DNA of 64,000 nt from Bifidobacterium olomucense (GTDB taxonomy: Bacteria > Actinomycetota > Actinomycetes > Actinomycetales > Bifidobacteriaceae), in assembly GCF_012932375.1 (NCBI RefSeq), contig NZ_JAAIIG010000001.1, forward strand, positions 124,001-188,000, read 5' to 3'. Positions 9,543-19,124 of the stretch are shown here, piece by piece. A program made the position numbers and the translations under genes. Every line of letters starts with the position of its first letter. Position 1 is the first letter of the stretch. Below the pieces are notes generated by a model, which was not told where the DNA came from, made no database searches, and saw only the letters and a list, made by a program, of their open reading frames with translations.

Positions 9543-11717
9543 ATGACTTCCGCAACCGCGAACGACGTCAACAACGGCGCGACTTCCATCGCGAACGACG
9601 TCAAGAAGTCCAACGAGCAGTCGTTGGGCGCGATGCTGGGCAAGAGCCTGCCGGATGCGTTCCGCAAGTTCGACCCGCGCAACATGTGGCACAACCCCGT
9701 GATGTTCATCGTGTGGGTGGGCGCCGCGTTCCTGACCCTGCTGGGCGTGTGCCAGCTGTTCGACACCGCCCTCACCGATGGCGAGCCGGTCTACTTCACC
9801 TGGATCGTGGCCATCGTGCTGTGGGCCACCGTGCTGTTCGCCAACCTCGCCGAGGCCGTGGCCGAGGGCCGCGGCAAGGCGCAGGCAGACGCGCTGCGCA
9901 AGACCCGTACCACCACGCCCGCCCGTCTGGTCAAGGGCTACGACGAGAAGAACGACCCTGACGTGCGCGCCCCCGAGCGCGGTGAGGGCCCGTCCTACAT
10001 CGAGGAGGTCCCCAGCTCGGACCTGAAGCTCGGCGACGTGGTCGTCGTCTCCGCCGGAGAGCTCATCCCCGGCGACGGCGACATCATCTCCGGCATCGCC
10101 TCCGTGGACGAATCCGCCATCACCGGCGAATCCGCACCCGTCATCCGCGAATCCGGCGGCGACCGCTCCTCGGTGACCGGCGGCACCCGCGTGCTCTCCG
10201 ACCGCATCGTGGTGCGCATCACCCAGAAGCCCGGCGAAAGCTTCGTCGACAAGATGATCGCCCTGGTCGAAGGCGCCAACCGCCAAAAGACCCCGAACGA
10301 GATCGCTCTGGACGTGCTCCTGAGCTCCCTGACCATCATCTTCCTTGTGGTGGTGCTGTGCATCAACCCGCAGGCCTCCGCGGTGGGCGCCTCCGTGAGC
10401 CTGACGGTGCTGGTCGCCCTGCTCGTCTGCCTCATCCCGACCACCATCGGCGCCCTGCTGTCCGCCATCGGCATCGCCGGCATGGACCGTCTGGTGCAGC
10501 GCAACGTGCTTGCCACCTCCGGCCGCGCCATCGAGGCGGCAGGCGACGTGACCACGCTGCTGCTCGACAAGACCGGCACCATCACCTACGGCAACCGTCA
10601 GGCCTCCGAATTCCACGCCCTGCCCGGCATCGATCATGACGACATCGTCAAGGCGGCCGCATTGAGCTCGCTGGCCGATGCCACACCCGAAGGCCAGTCG
10701 ATCGTGGCACTCGCCAAGTCCGACGGCTTCGACGTGGACGAGGTGCCGGGAGCCGTGGCAGTGCCGTTCACCGCCGAAACCCGCATGTCGGGCCTCGACC
10801 TGCCGAACGGCGACCGCATCCGCAAGGGTGCCACCTCCGCCGTCGAGGCATGGATCGACAGGGAAGGCGGCACCATGACCACCGAGGTGAGGGACGCCCT
10901 GCATGACCGCGTGGCCGCCATCTCCGGCCAAGGCGGCACGCCGCTGGTCGTCGCCGAGCAGCACGCGAACGGTGAGGCCAAGGTGCTCGGCGTCGTCCAG
11001 CTGAAGGACGTCGTCAAGAAGGGCCTGAAGGAGCGCTTCGCCGACCTCAGGAAGATGGGCATCCGCACCGTCATGGTCACCGGCGACAATCCGCTCACGG
11101 CCAAGGCCATCGCCAAGGAGGCCGGCGTGGACGACTTCATCGCCGAGGCCAAGCCCGAGGACAAGCTCGCCTACATCAAGAAGGAGCAGGCCAAAGGTCA
11201 GCTCGTCGCCATGACCGGCGACGGCACCAACGACGCCCCGGCCCTCGCCCAGTCCGATGTCGGCGTGGCGATGAACTCCGGCACGTCGGCCGCGAAGGAG
11301 GCCGGCAACATGGTCGACCTCGACTCCGACCCGACCAAGCTCATCGACATCGTGGCCATCGGCAAGCAGCTGCTCATCACGCGCGGCGCCCTGACCACGT
11401 TCTCCATCGCCAACGATGTGGCCAAGTACTTCGCCATCATCCCGGCCATGTTCATGGAGAAGTTCCCGGGTCTGGGCGTGCTCAACATCATGGGTCTGCA
11501 CAGCTCGCTGTCCGCCGTGCTCTCCGCGATCATCTTCAACGCGATCATCATCGTGCTGCTCATCCCGCTGGCCTTGAAGGGTGTCAAGTACCGCGCCGAG
11601 GCCAGCGAGAAGATCCTGGGCCGCAACCTCAAGGTCTACGGCCTGGGCGGCATCATTGCGCCGTTCGTCGGCATCTGGATCATCGACCTGTTCGTCCGTC
11701 TGATCCCGGGCTTCTGA
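9543..11717 (+). CDS. kdpB: K+-transporting P-type ATPase subunit KdpB
   Basis: The 724-aa catalytic subunit couples ATP hydrolysis to K+ uptake. P-type hallmarks are present: the TGES motif in [10 protein letters not shown], the phosphorylation site [12 protein letters not shown], and the hinge [22 protein letters not shown]. The start at 9543 (MTSATANDV) was preferred over an in-frame start inside kdpA. The N-terminal ~35 residues are hydrophilic and variable. Second gene of kdpABC with one base between kdpA and kdpB. Confidence 0.97.
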   Translation: MTSATANDVNNGATSIANDVKKSNEQSLGAMLGKSLPDAFRKFDPRNMWHNPVMFIVWVGAAFLTLLGVCQLFDTALTDGEPVYFTWIVAIVLWATVLFANLAEAVAEGRGKAQADALRKTRTTTPARLVKGYDEKNDPDVRAPERGEGPSYIEEVPSSDLKLGDVVVVSAGELIPGDGDIISGIASVDESAITGESAPVIRESGGDRSSVTGGTRVLSDRIVVRITQKPGESFVDKMIALVEGANRQKTPNEIALDVLLSSLTIIFLVVVLCINPQASAVGASVSLTVLVALLVCLIPTTIGALLSAIGIAGMDRLVQRNVLATSGRAIEAAGDVTTLLLDKTGTITYGNRQASEFHALPGIDHDDIVKAAALSSLADATPEGQSIVALAKSDGFDVDEVPGAVAVPFTAETRMSGLDLPNGDRIRKGATSAVEAWIDREGGTMTTEVRDALHDRVAAISGQGGTPLVVAEQHANGEAKVLGVVQLKDVVKKGLKERFADLRKMGIRTVMVTGDNPLTAKAIAKEAGVDDFIAEAKPEDKLAYIKKEQAKGQLVAMTGDGTNDAPALAQSDVGVAMNSGTSAAKEAGNMVDLDSDPTKLIDIVAIGKQLLITRGALTTFSIANDVAKYFAIIPAMFMEKFPGLGVLNIMGLHSSLSAVLSAIIFNAIIIVLLIPLALKGVKYRAEASEKILGRNLKVYGLGGIIAPFVGIWIIDLFVRLIPGF

Positions 11718-11748
11718 TCCGAAGAGCGATTAGGAAAGAGTGATTGTC

Positions 11749-12381
11749 ATGAAGAACACCATTTCGCTGAACCTGCGCGCCTACTGGGCCGGGCTCAAGG
11801 CGGTGATCGTCTTCACCGTCATCGTGATCGTCTACACGTTCGTGATGACCGGCATCGGCCAGCTCGGCATGCCCGACAAGGCCAACGGCTCGATGATTAC
11901 CAACGCGCAGGGGGAAGTCGTCGGCTCGTCGCTGATCGGCCAGTCCTTCACGGACGCCAACGGCGACGCGCTGCCCCAGTACTTCCAGTCCCGTCCTTCG
12001 GCGGCATCCGACCCGAACAAGGACGAGGACAGCCAGGGCTACTACGCGGCCGCGTCCGCCGGCACCAACAAGGGCCATGCCGACGCCGATTTCGTCAAGT
12101 CCACCACGGAACTGCGCAAGACCATCGCCAAGCGCGAGGGCGTGAGCGTCAAGGACGTGCCGTCCGACGCCGTCACCGCGTCCTCCTCCGGACTCGACCC
12201 GGAGATCAGCCCCGAATACGCGGCCATTCAGGTCAAGCGCGTGGCCAAGGAGCGCGGTCTGAGCGAGGAGCAGGTCGAGAATCTGGTCCGGAAGTACACC
12301 ACCGGTCGTGGGCTCGGCTTCATCGGCGAGTCCACGGTGAACGTGGTCCGGCTCAATCTGGCGCTTGACGAGCTCAAGTGA
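11749..12381 (+). CDS. kdpC: K+-transporting ATPase subunit KdpC
   Basis: The 210-aa subunit has one N-terminal membrane helix (AVIVFTVIVIVYTFVMTGIG) and the KdpC-typical QYFQSRPSA and SSSGLDPEISPEYAAIQVKRVA motifs. The ATG at 11749 is preferred over a GTG nine bases upstream because AGGAAAGAG lies at the right distance. It completes the kdpFABC operon; a stem-loop follows 72 bases downstream. Confidence 0.96.
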   Translation: MKNTISLNLRAYWAGLKAVIVFTVIVIVYTFVMTGIGQLGMPDKANGSMITNAQGEVVGSSLIGQSFTDANGDALPQYFQSRPSAASDPNKDEDSQGYYAAASAGTNKGHADADFVKSTTELRKTIAKREGVSVKDVPSDAVTASSSGLDPEISPEYAAIQVKRVAKERGLSEEQVENLVRKYTTGRGLGFIGESTVNVVRLNLALDELK

Positions 12382-12452
12382 TTCGGCATGCGGTCTGCCG
12401 GTGATTCGACTGATGCGTTGTCGTCGATCGCCGTGGCAGGCGGCGGCCGGTC

Positions 12453-12495
12453 GTCAGGGGTGGTGACGCGGGACATTCGCGCCGCCACCCCTGAC
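12453..12495 (+). terminator. Stem-loop between kdpC and kdpD
   Basis: Perfect 11-bp arms (12453-12463, 12485-12495) enclose a 21-base GC-rich loop. It could end the structural operon or attenuate read-through into kdpDE. There is no long T-tract, so strength is uncertain. Confidence 0.5.
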
Positions 12496-12547
12496 GGCGT
12501 TTATCGTATACAGTCGTATTGGGATGTCTGGGAATACGGGGGCTGAT

Positions 12548-15500
12548 ATGGCACAGGCACGAGGAACGTTCAGGGTGCTGCTGGGCGCCGCACCGGGCGT
12601 GGGCAAGACGTGCGCGATGCTCAAGGAGGGGCATCGCCTGCAGGAGGACGGCAAGGACGTGGTCATCGCCCTGTTGGAGACCCATGGTCGCGCCGCCACG
12701 GCCAAGGCCGCCGATGGGCTCGAGATGGTGCCGCGGCGGCATCTGCGCTACCGCGGCATGTGGCTCGAGGAGATGGATCTGTTCAAGATCATCGAACGGC
12801 ATCCGCAGGTGGCGCTCGTCGACGAGCTCGCCCACACCAACGCACCCGGATCGGTGCACAAGAAGCGCTGGCAGGACGTCATGGACCTGCTCGACGCCGG
12901 CATCGACGTGATCACCACCATCAACGTGCAGCACATCGAATCGCTCAACGACGTGGTGCGTGAGATCACCGGTAGCACCCAGAAGGAGACCGTGCCGGAC
13001 AAGGTGCTGCGTTCCTCCTCCCAGGTCGAACTGGTCGATCTGCCGCCCGAAGGCCTGCGCGAGCGTCTCGCCGCCGGATTCGTCTACAAGCCCGACCGCG
13101 TGGATGCGGCCCTGAGCAACTACTTCCGCGTCGGCAACCTCACCGCCCTGCGTGAGCTGGCCCTGCTCTGGCTGGCCGGGCGCGTGGACGAGGCGCTTAA
13201 GGCCTACCGCGAGGAACACCACATCAACGCCAAATGGGAGACGCGCGAGCGCGTGATCGTTGCGCTGTCCGGCGGGCCCGAGGGCGAGCAGCTGCTGCGG
13301 CGCGGGGCCCGCGTGGCCCGGGCGTCCGGCGGCGGCGACCTCATCGCCGTGCATGTCACTCCCGAGGACGGGCTGGCCGGCTCCAATCCCGCCCTGCTCA
13401 TCAAGCAGCGCGAACTCGTCGAGGAGCTGGGCGGCACCTATCATCAGATCGTCGGCGAGGACATCTCGGAGGCCCTGCTCGACTATGCGCGTGCGAACAA
13501 CGCCACGCAGGTGATCGTCGGCGTCTCCCGGCGCAACGCGCTTTCGCGCTGGCTGGGCCGGCCCTCCACGCCCAACGGCATCATCGAGAAATCCGGCGAT
13601 ATCGACGTCCATATCGTCACGCACTCGTTCGTCAACAAGGGCTTCAGGATGCCCTCCTCGAATAGGCATCCTATCGCGTGGAGGCGCAGGGCGGCCGGGT
13701 TCGCGTTCGCCGTGTTGTCCGTGCTGCTCGCCGGTTGGATGCTGTACCAGTTCAGCGCGCCCACCTATGCGCAGCGCGACGCCTTGGTGCTGCAGCTGCT
13801 GGTGGTGGTTTCCGCCGTGATCGGCGGGCTTGTGCCCGCCATGGTGTGCGCGGTGCTTTCCGGACTTGTGCTGGACCTGCTCTACACGGTGCCCATGGGG
13901 ACCTTCCATGTGATGCGCGCCTCGGACATGGTGACCATCGTGCTCTACGTGCTCGTGGGCGTCATCGTCTCCGCGGTGGTGGACCGCGCCGACACCATCG
14001 CGCGGCAGGCCCAGCGCGCCAGCGCCGAATCGGAGACCTTGGCCAGCGTGGCCGGGGTGGTGCTGCGCAGCGACGATCCGCTTCAGGCCATCGTGCACCG
14101 CACCCGCGAGGCGTTCGGATTCTCCTGCGTGCGCGTCGTGCAGGACGGCCACGTCATCATCTCGGACGGCGAACCGGGCACGAGGACGGATTCCGCCATT
14201 GACGGCGACGGTGACCTCGCCGTGTCCGTCGAGGAGCCGGAGACCATAGCCATGTCGGACGACGGACCGGAGCTCAAGCTGTACGGCAAACCCGTCGAGG
14301 CGTCGGACCAGCGCATGCTGCTGGCCATCCTCTCGCAGATCCAGACCGTGCTCGAGCACAAGGATCTGGAGCGCAAGGCCAGCGAGATCGGGCCGCTCGC
14401 CGCCGCCGAGAAGGTGCGCACCGGCCTGCTCAACGCGGTCAGCCACGACCTGCGCCGTCCGCTCGCCTCGGCCACCGCCGCCGTCTCCGGACTGCAGCGC
14501 ATGGGCGACACGATGAGCGCGCGGGACCGCAAGGAACTGCTCAGCGTGGCCTCCAACGGCCTGAAGCAGCTCACCAAGCTCGTCACCGACCTGCTCGACG
14601 TCTCGCGCATCCGCGAGGGCGCGCTGCCGCTGTCGCTGGTGGCCACGGATGTGGGCGAGGAGATCATCCCGTTGTTCGACGAACTCGGCATCGGACCGGG
14701 GTCCATCGATCTGGACATCGCCCCCGACCTACCGCTGGTCGTGGCCGATCCGGCCCTGCTTCGCCGCGCGCTGTCGAACGTGCTGGTCAACGCGATGCGG
14801 TTCACCCCGTCCTCCAAGCGGGTGCGGCTGTCCGCATCCTCGTTCAACGGCGTGGTCGAGATCCGCGTGGCCGATCAGGGCCCCGGCGTGCCCGATTCGC
14901 GCAAGAATGATATCTTCCTGCCGTTCCACCGCCTCGGCGACACGGACAACACCACCGGTCTGGGGCTGGGCATGGCGCTGTCGAAGGGGTTCGTCGAATC
15001 GATGGGCGGTTCGATCAGTCCCCAGGACACGCCGGGCGGCGGCCTGACCATCGTGATCACCCTGCGTGTGGCCGACCAGAAGCTGCGTGTCGGACAGCCG
15101 ATTCCGGCCGACGACCGACCTGATCCGGCCGACATCATCGCCAAGGACACGCTGAACGTTTCGGGGGCCGTGTCCGATGTGATCCTGCCGCTGCCGGGCA
15201 GCGGGCAGTCCGACGAGCGCGGGCTCGACCGGTTCATCAACTACGGCATCATGCACGGCGGCAGGGATGAGGGGGATGCGGACTCCGACGATTCCGACTC
15301 CTCGGTTGACGCCGGCGCTGGGGAGAGCGCGGGGTCAGGTTCCGATGCCGCGCCTGACGCCGGTGAGCGGCATGACGTTGCGGAAGCGGATGATGATGAA
15401 CGACGGTATGACGACGATTCCACGGACGGCATACAGTCCGGCGTGGAACCGGCCTCGATGGATGCCGTCGCCGACGGTGGCGGCGCCGGTGACAGAGCGA

Positions 15501-15550
15501 CGGGTTGGGACCCGTCGATGACGGATTCGGGAGAGGAGGCACGCCGATGA
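12548..15550 (+). CDS. kdpD: Osmosensitive K+ channel sensor histidine kinase KdpD
   Basis: About 1000 aa. Order of domains: KdpD domain with Walker A GAAPGVGKT at 13-21 and LVDELAHTN; a universal-stress-like domain near 240-360; four membrane helices around 390-480; a GAF-like linker; HisKA with phospho-acceptor H633 in NAVSHDLRRPL; and the ATPase domain with GLGLGMALSKGF. It senses K+ limitation and phosphorylates KdpE. An alternative ATG 24 bases upstream lacks a ribosome site. Odd feature: after the kinase domain (from about residue 900) comes a low-complexity, Asp/Ser/Gly-rich tail of about 95 residues that ordinary KdpD lacks. The stop overlaps kdpE by four bases. Confidence 0.95.
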   Translation: MAQARGTFRVLLGAAPGVGKTCAMLKEGHRLQEDGKDVVIALLETHGRAATAKAADGLEMVPRRHLRYRGMWLEEMDLFKIIERHPQVALVDELAHTNAPGSVHKKRWQDVMDLLDAGIDVITTINVQHIESLNDVVREITGSTQKETVPDKVLRSSSQVELVDLPPEGLRERLAAGFVYKPDRVDAALSNYFRVGNLTALRELALLWLAGRVDEALKAYREEHHINAKWETRERVIVALSGGPEGEQLLRRGARVARASGGGDLIAVHVTPEDGLAGSNPALLIKQRELVEELGGTYHQIVGEDISEALLDYARANNATQVIVGVSRRNALSRWLGRPSTPNGIIEKSGDIDVHIVTHSFVNKGFRMPSSNRHPIAWRRRAAGFAFAVLSVLLAGWMLYQFSAPTYAQRDALVLQLLVVVSAVIGGLVPAMVCAVLSGLVLDLLYTVPMGTFHVMRASDMVTIVLYVLVGVIVSAVVDRADTIARQAQRASAESETLASVAGVVLRSDDPLQAIVHRTREAFGFSCVRVVQDGHVIISDGEPGTRTDSAIDGDGDLAVSVEEPETIAMSDDGPELKLYGKPVEASDQRMLLAILSQIQTVLEHKDLERKASEIGPLAAAEKVRTGLLNAVSHDLRRPLASATAAVSGLQRMGDTMSARDRKELLSVASNGLKQLTKLVTDLLDVSRIREGALPLSLVATDVGEEIIPLFDELGIGPGSIDLDIAPDLPLVVADPALLRRALSNVLVNAMRFTPSSKRVRLSASSFNGVVEIRVADQGPGVPDSRKNDIFLPFHRLGDTDNTTGLGLGMALSKGFVESMGGSISPQDTPGGGLTIVITLRVADQKLRVGQPIPADDRPDPADIIAKDTLNVSGAVSDVILPLPGSGQSDERGLDRFINYGIMHGGRDEGDADSDDSDSSVDAGAGESAGSGSDAAPDAGERHDVAEADDDERRYDDDSTDGIQSGVEPASMDAVADGGGAGDRATGWDPSMTDSGEEARR

Positions 15551-16260
15551 AGATTCTGGTGGCGGACGACGATCCGCAGTTTCTCAAGGCGTTGAAGATC
15601 ACCCTGCACTCGCAGGGCTACGACATCGTCACCGCGCGTGACGGCGTCGAATGCATCACGGTGGCGGTCGAGGAGCACCCCGACCTGTTCGTGCTGGATC
15701 TCGGCATGCCCAGAATGGACGGCATGGGTGTGATCCAGGGTGTGCGCGGTTGGGCCGAGGCGCCGATTCTGGTGGTGTCCGGGCGCACCGACGCGCGTGA
15801 GAAGGTGGCGGCGTTGGACGCGGGTGCCGACGACTATGTGACCAAGCCCGTCTCCATCGACGAGCTGCTGGCCCGCATCCGCGCCCTGCTGCGCCGGGTC
15901 GCGCAGGAGAGCACGGCGGAAAGTGAGACGCCGCTGGTGCGGTTCGGCGACGTGACCGTGGATCTCAACGCCCATGCCGTATTCTGCGGGGAAGCGGGGC
16001 GCGAGACGCGCGTGCGGCTCACGCCCACCGAGTGGAAGGTGCTCGAGGTGCTGGTGCGCAATGCCGGCAAGCTCGTGACCCGTCAGGACCTGCTCACCTC
16101 GATCTGGGGGGCGCAGCACGTCAAGGACACCGGCTATCTGCGACTGTACATTTCACAGTTGCGCAAGAAGATCGAGCCGGACCCCGCGCGGCCCAGATAC
16201 CTGAAGACGGAGACCGGCATGGGCTACCGTCTCGACATCAACGGCGAACCGGAGGCCTGA
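15547..16260 (+). CDS. kdpE: KDP operon response regulator KdpE
   Basis: The 237-aa OmpR-type regulator has a receiver domain (acidic pocket DDD at 7-9, phospho-acceptor D51 in LDLGMPRMDG, conserved Lys in VTKPVSIDELLARI) and a winged-helix DNA-binding domain (LTPTEWKVLEVLVRNAGKLV and the GMGYRL end). It activates kdpFABC when phosphorylated by KdpD. The ATG overlaps kdpD's stop. A strong terminator follows. Confidence 0.96.
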   Translation: MKILVADDDPQFLKALKITLHSQGYDIVTARDGVECITVAVEEHPDLFVLDLGMPRMDGMGVIQGVRGWAEAPILVVSGRTDAREKVAALDAGADDYVTKPVSIDELLARIRALLRRVAQESTAESETPLVRFGDVTVDLNAHAVFCGEAGRETRVRLTPTEWKVLEVLVRNAGKLVTRQDLLTSIWGAQHVKDTGYLRLYISQLRKKIEPDPARPRYLKTETGMGYRLDINGEPEA

Positions 16261-16315
16261 GACGGTCGGCGGATGATGCGACCGGATGGTGTGACCGTTT
16301 TGCGGATAAAAGAAT

Positions 16316-16346
16316 GCTTGGCTTCCCTGAGCGAGGGAAGCCAAGC
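16316..16346 (+). terminator. Strong hairpin terminator after kdpDE
   Basis: A perfect 13-bp stem (16316-16328 with 16334-16346) with a five-base loop lies 55 bases past the kdpE stop and 27 bases before the end of the convergent small gene, so it probably serves both strands. Confidence 0.75.
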
Positions 16347-16372
16347 AATGTGGCTCTTCGGCTCTCAGGCTC

Positions 16373-16893
16373 TCAGGCGATCACGTCGGCGATGGCCTCG
16401 GGGATGGCTCGGATCACGTCGCCCGCCACGATGGGGTGGCCCAGCGTCATGAACCGCTGACGGCGGCCGTGCCCCACCAGCTCGGGCTCCTGCCAGCCCT
16501 GCTGCTCGGATTCCGAGGCGATCGCCGCGGCCATGCCATGCAGACATCCAACGGCAGGACGAACGTGCGGTCTACATCGGGAGTGAACTGGATATAGTGA
16601 ATCGGATAGGCGATCGGATCGCCGTCGGAATCCTCGCCGTCACCATCCGTCGTGTCCGGAAACGCAACCGGCTCGACCGGCCAGAATCTCGTGGATACGG
16701 CGAGCAGACCGTCCGGCCGGCCGCGCAGTCGCCGGTGCAGATACCAGACGGCAAATGCGGCCGTCACGCCGATGGTGAGAAGAAGGATGATGTCACCGGG
16801 ATCGATCGGCGGATCGGCGTGCGTGGCGCGACTCAACCAGTCGCCAACGGCCGCGGCGATCGGCGTACTCACGGCTAGAGCCCCCGAGAGCAC
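16373..16893 (-). pseudogene. Small membrane protein gene broken by a 5-bp duplication
   Basis: The frame starts MLSGALAVSTPI, has one membrane helix (IILLLTIGVTAAFAVWYL) and continues to LPLDVCMA. There a tandem GCCATGCCAT (plus strand 16530-16539) shifts the frame. Removing one 5-bp copy restores a continuous ~171-aa protein ending IRAIPEAIADVIA with stop at 16373-16375. Without repair, translation runs on in a non-native, Arg/Ser-rich frame. The family is not recognised. It starts inside the end of the 143-aa gene, so the two form an operon. Confidence 0.65.
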
Positions 16894-17306
16894 AGCACTA
16901 CGATCTCTGTGCCGTCAAGAGGATACCTGCTGTTGGAATCCCATCGGTCGAACAGGGAAAGAGGCTCTTGGCACCAAGCCTGAGTCCGACGCAGATTCTT
17001 ACCTGCCGGAGGCAGTCCTCCAAACGCAAACTCCTTGATGAACCTAAGTTTCATATGAGTCTCGGGATCCATAAGATGCAAGCAGTTGGACGCCCCGCTG
17101 ACCTTCCAGTCATCAACTGGATCTTCGAGGAGCAACTGTCGCAGCGCCGCAAGAAAGTTTTCCGCATAGTGTCCTTTGTACTCGTTGCGGCTTACCCCTA
17201 ACGCATCAAGGGCTGCCATGGCACGGCCCTTCGCAAGAGGGAGATTCGTGGGAATCATGTCGTTGATTGGCGCGAGACGCTGCTTTATGAGTTCTATGCG
17301 GTCCAT
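16875..17306 (-). CDS. Conserved-looking hypothetical protein (143 aa)
   Basis: A soluble, mixed alpha/beta-looking 143-aa protein with no signal peptide or membrane segment and no motif I recognise (MDRIELIKQRLAPINDMI at the start, PETHMKLRFIKEFAFGG in the middle). The stop overlaps the start of the frameshifted membrane-protein gene by 19 bases, typical of coupled genes. Its composition is AT-richer than the kdp genes, so it may already belong to the accessory region. Function unknown. Confidence 0.6.
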   Translation of the reverse strand: MDRIELIKQRLAPINDMIPTNLPLAKGRAMAALDALGVSRNEYKGHYAENFLAALRQLLLEDPVDDWKVSGASNCLHLMDPETHMKLRFIKEFAFGGLPPAGKNLRRTQAWCQEPLSLFDRWDSNSRYPLDGTEIVVLCSRGL

Positions 17307-17632
17307 GACCTTCCTGCAATTCTCTGCGATTATGCAATTTTATTGTTTTCCGAAATTTTAGCACGCATTATTAACATTCGGCAAGTCCCGAGAGATTTGG
17401 CCTACGACAAGCCGTCTATGCTCACCTCGTCACAACTCACTCCTGAAACGGGAAAACCTGCTCGGAGATTCTGGGCTGGGTCTAAGGAACGTATGTCTCG
17501 CATGTGCTTTACGTCTTGCATGATCTACATGATCTATCTGTCCGCCGCTATCCCGCCGGTTTTCCCTGACGATGAGTGTCAACGGAGACCGTTGCCTGTC
17601 GGGCTCCTTGATCGTCATCAGAGGAGGCCGTC
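17307..17632. other. Intergenic boundary between chromosomal genes and the conjugation operon
   Basis: No convincing gene is seen. The left part (17320-17380) is strikingly AT-rich and probably holds the promoter of the minus-strand hypothetical pair. The right part should carry the promoter of the secretion operon, whose first gene has an AGAGGAGG site at 17619-17627. No integration-site repeat matching the right end could be found by eye. Confidence 0.4.
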
Positions 17633-17839
17633 GTGGATTTGTTGAATCAGGTGCTTCAGTTATTCGTCAGGTTCGCCACTATCGGCGGCGGACTGTGGCT
17701 GGTGTGGGGCGCCGTCACATTCGGTGGCGGTCTGAAGGATCATAACGGGCCGCAGACGCAATCGGGACTGTGGCAGATCGTGGGTGGAGGCATGATCATC
17801 GCGGCTGCGCAGATTTTCAACGCGGTGGCTCTGGGCTGA
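17633..17839 (+). CDS. VirB2/Maff2-like small membrane protein
   Basis: The 68-aa protein starts with GTG behind AGAGGAGG. It has two hydrophobic segments (FVRFATIGGGLWLVWGAVTF and IVGGGMIIAAAQIFNAVAL) separated by a short polar loop. This is the layout of Maff2-type proteins and VirB2-like pilins that open conjugation operons in Gram-positive elements. It is followed 18 bases later by the VirB6-like gene. A role as pilin or channel subunit is inferred from size, topology and position. Confidence 0.65.
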   Translation: MDLLNQVLQLFVRFATIGGGLWLVWGAVTFGGGLKDHNGPQTQSGLWQIVGGGMIIAAAQIFNAVALG

Positions 17840-17857
17840 GCTGATTCGGGGCCTGCC

Positions 17858-18703
17858 GTGGAGGACTTCATCGTAGCCATGCTCAACATGATCGGCGGCG
17901 GAGGTGCCGGTTCGATTACGGCCGGGCTGTTGTCTCAGGCGCCGGAGACGTGGAATCCCGCTCTTTACCAGTTGGCGGTGAACGTGCATGGAGTCGCCGT
18001 CAAGCCTCTGACGTCGGTGGTGCTCGCGGTCATGTTCACGTTGGAGCTGGCGCGTAACTCGACGCGCATCGAAGCGGACCGCGATCTGGGCGTGAAGATC
18101 GTGGCCGGCACCATGTTCAAGATCGCGTTGGTGTTCATCGCCGTGCAGAACGCCAGCCTATTCATTCGGATGTTCAATCAGGTCACGCAGTTCCTCATGC
18201 AGGGCGTGTCCTCTCAGATGTCGTATGAGGCGACGGGCGACGGCGGTCAGCTGGGTGATCTGATGCGTGACCAGATCCGCGACGCCGGGGTGATGGGACA
18301 GGCGGCGTTGTTCTTTCTGCTGGTGATCCCGTGGCTGTTGTCCCAGTTGGCGTCGGTGGTCTTCACGGTGGTGCTATATGTGCGGTTCATCGAATTGTAT
18401 GCGTTGACGGCGTTCCAGTCGTTGCCATTCGCATTTCTGGTGCATGAGGACACCAAGCCGATCGGCGTGGGTTTCTTCAAGTCGTATGCGCGCACGTCGG
18501 TGAATGCGGTGTGCGTATTCATCTGTCTGGTGTTCTATCAGCGAATCGTGGTCGATGCCGTGAAAATCCCGGATTCCGCGGACAAGGGCATGGTGGCATG
18601 GGTGACGGGCAACTTCGGCAATCTCATGATGGCGGGCATCCTGCTGTTCTTCGTGATCGCGGTGAGTCAACGTGTCAGCCGGGCCATAGCCGGCGGCGAG
18701 TAG
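17858..18703 (+). CDS. VirB6/TrbL-like conjugation membrane protein
   Basis: The 281-aa polytopic protein has at least five hydrophobic segments (near residues 45-60, 85-105, 145-190, 215-230 and 252-272) and a Gly-rich N-terminus. It starts with GTG. Position between the pilin-like gene and PrgI matches the VirB6-like/CD0411-like membrane component of Gram-positive type IV secretion systems, thought to form part of the inner channel. Sequence motifs alone are weak; context carries the call. Confidence 0.7.
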   Translation: MEDFIVAMLNMIGGGGAGSITAGLLSQAPETWNPALYQLAVNVHGVAVKPLTSVVLAVMFTLELARNSTRIEADRDLGVKIVAGTMFKIALVFIAVQNASLFIRMFNQVTQFLMQGVSSQMSYEATGDGGQLGDLMRDQIRDAGVMGQAALFFLLVIPWLLSQLASVVFTVVLYVRFIELYALTAFQSLPFAFLVHEDTKPIGVGFFKSYARTSVNAVCVFICLVFYQRIVVDAVKIPDSADKGMVAWVTGNFGNLMMAGILLFFVIAVSQRVSRAIAGGE

Positions 18704-18743
18704 CCGCCTACCACAACCGGACCCAATCGGAAAGGATTCTTTC

Positions 18744-19124
18744 ATGCTGCAGATGCGCGTATATAAGGAGATCGCCAATGTCGAGGCGAAGGTGATGTGG
18801 GGCCTGAGCTGGCGCCAACTGGCGGCCGCCGCGTGCATGCTCGTCCTGGGCGGAGGCGAGGCGGCGTTGTTCTGGTCGTTGGGACTGTCCGATCTGGGGT
18901 CGTATCTGCTATTTGCGGTTTGCCTGCCGTTCGCGCTGTGGGGTTGGTGGCGTCCGAAGGGGCTGAAGCCTGAACGGTATCTGGGATACATGCTGCGTCA
19001 GCGTTTCGGGCCGAAGGTCTACCTGCTTGAACCCTCTGTTCCCGCGAGGTTTCCCGGCAAACCGTCGTTGAAGGAGAAGACCCGTAGACGAATCAGGGGA
19101 AGGAAGGTACGTCGTCATGTCTGA
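18744..19124 (+). CDS. prgI: PrgI-family conjugation protein
   Basis: The 126-aa protein has the PrgI layout: short N-terminal strand (MRVYKEIANVEAKVMWGLSWRQ split by an Arg), two adjacent membrane helices (ACMLVLGGGEAALFWSLG; SYLLFAVCLPFALWGWW) and the post-helix R-P-K-G-L-x-P-E-x-Y motif. The family is the VirB3 counterpart in Gram-positive systems and always sits before VirB4. GGAAAGGA precedes the ATG. It overlaps virB4 by eight bases. Confidence 0.85.
   Translation: MLQMRVYKEIANVEAKVMWGLSWRQLAAAACMLVLGGGEAALFWSLGLSDLGSYLLFAVCLPFALWGWWRPKGLKPERYLGYMLRQRFGPKVYLLEPSVPARFPGKPSLKEKTRRRIRGRKVRRHV

Noticed and set aside
8207-9775. Long minus-strand open frames opposite kdpA and kdpB
   Set aside because: They are His/Glu/Arg-rich mirror frames of GC-rich genes with no starts or domains; the plus-strand genes are certain.
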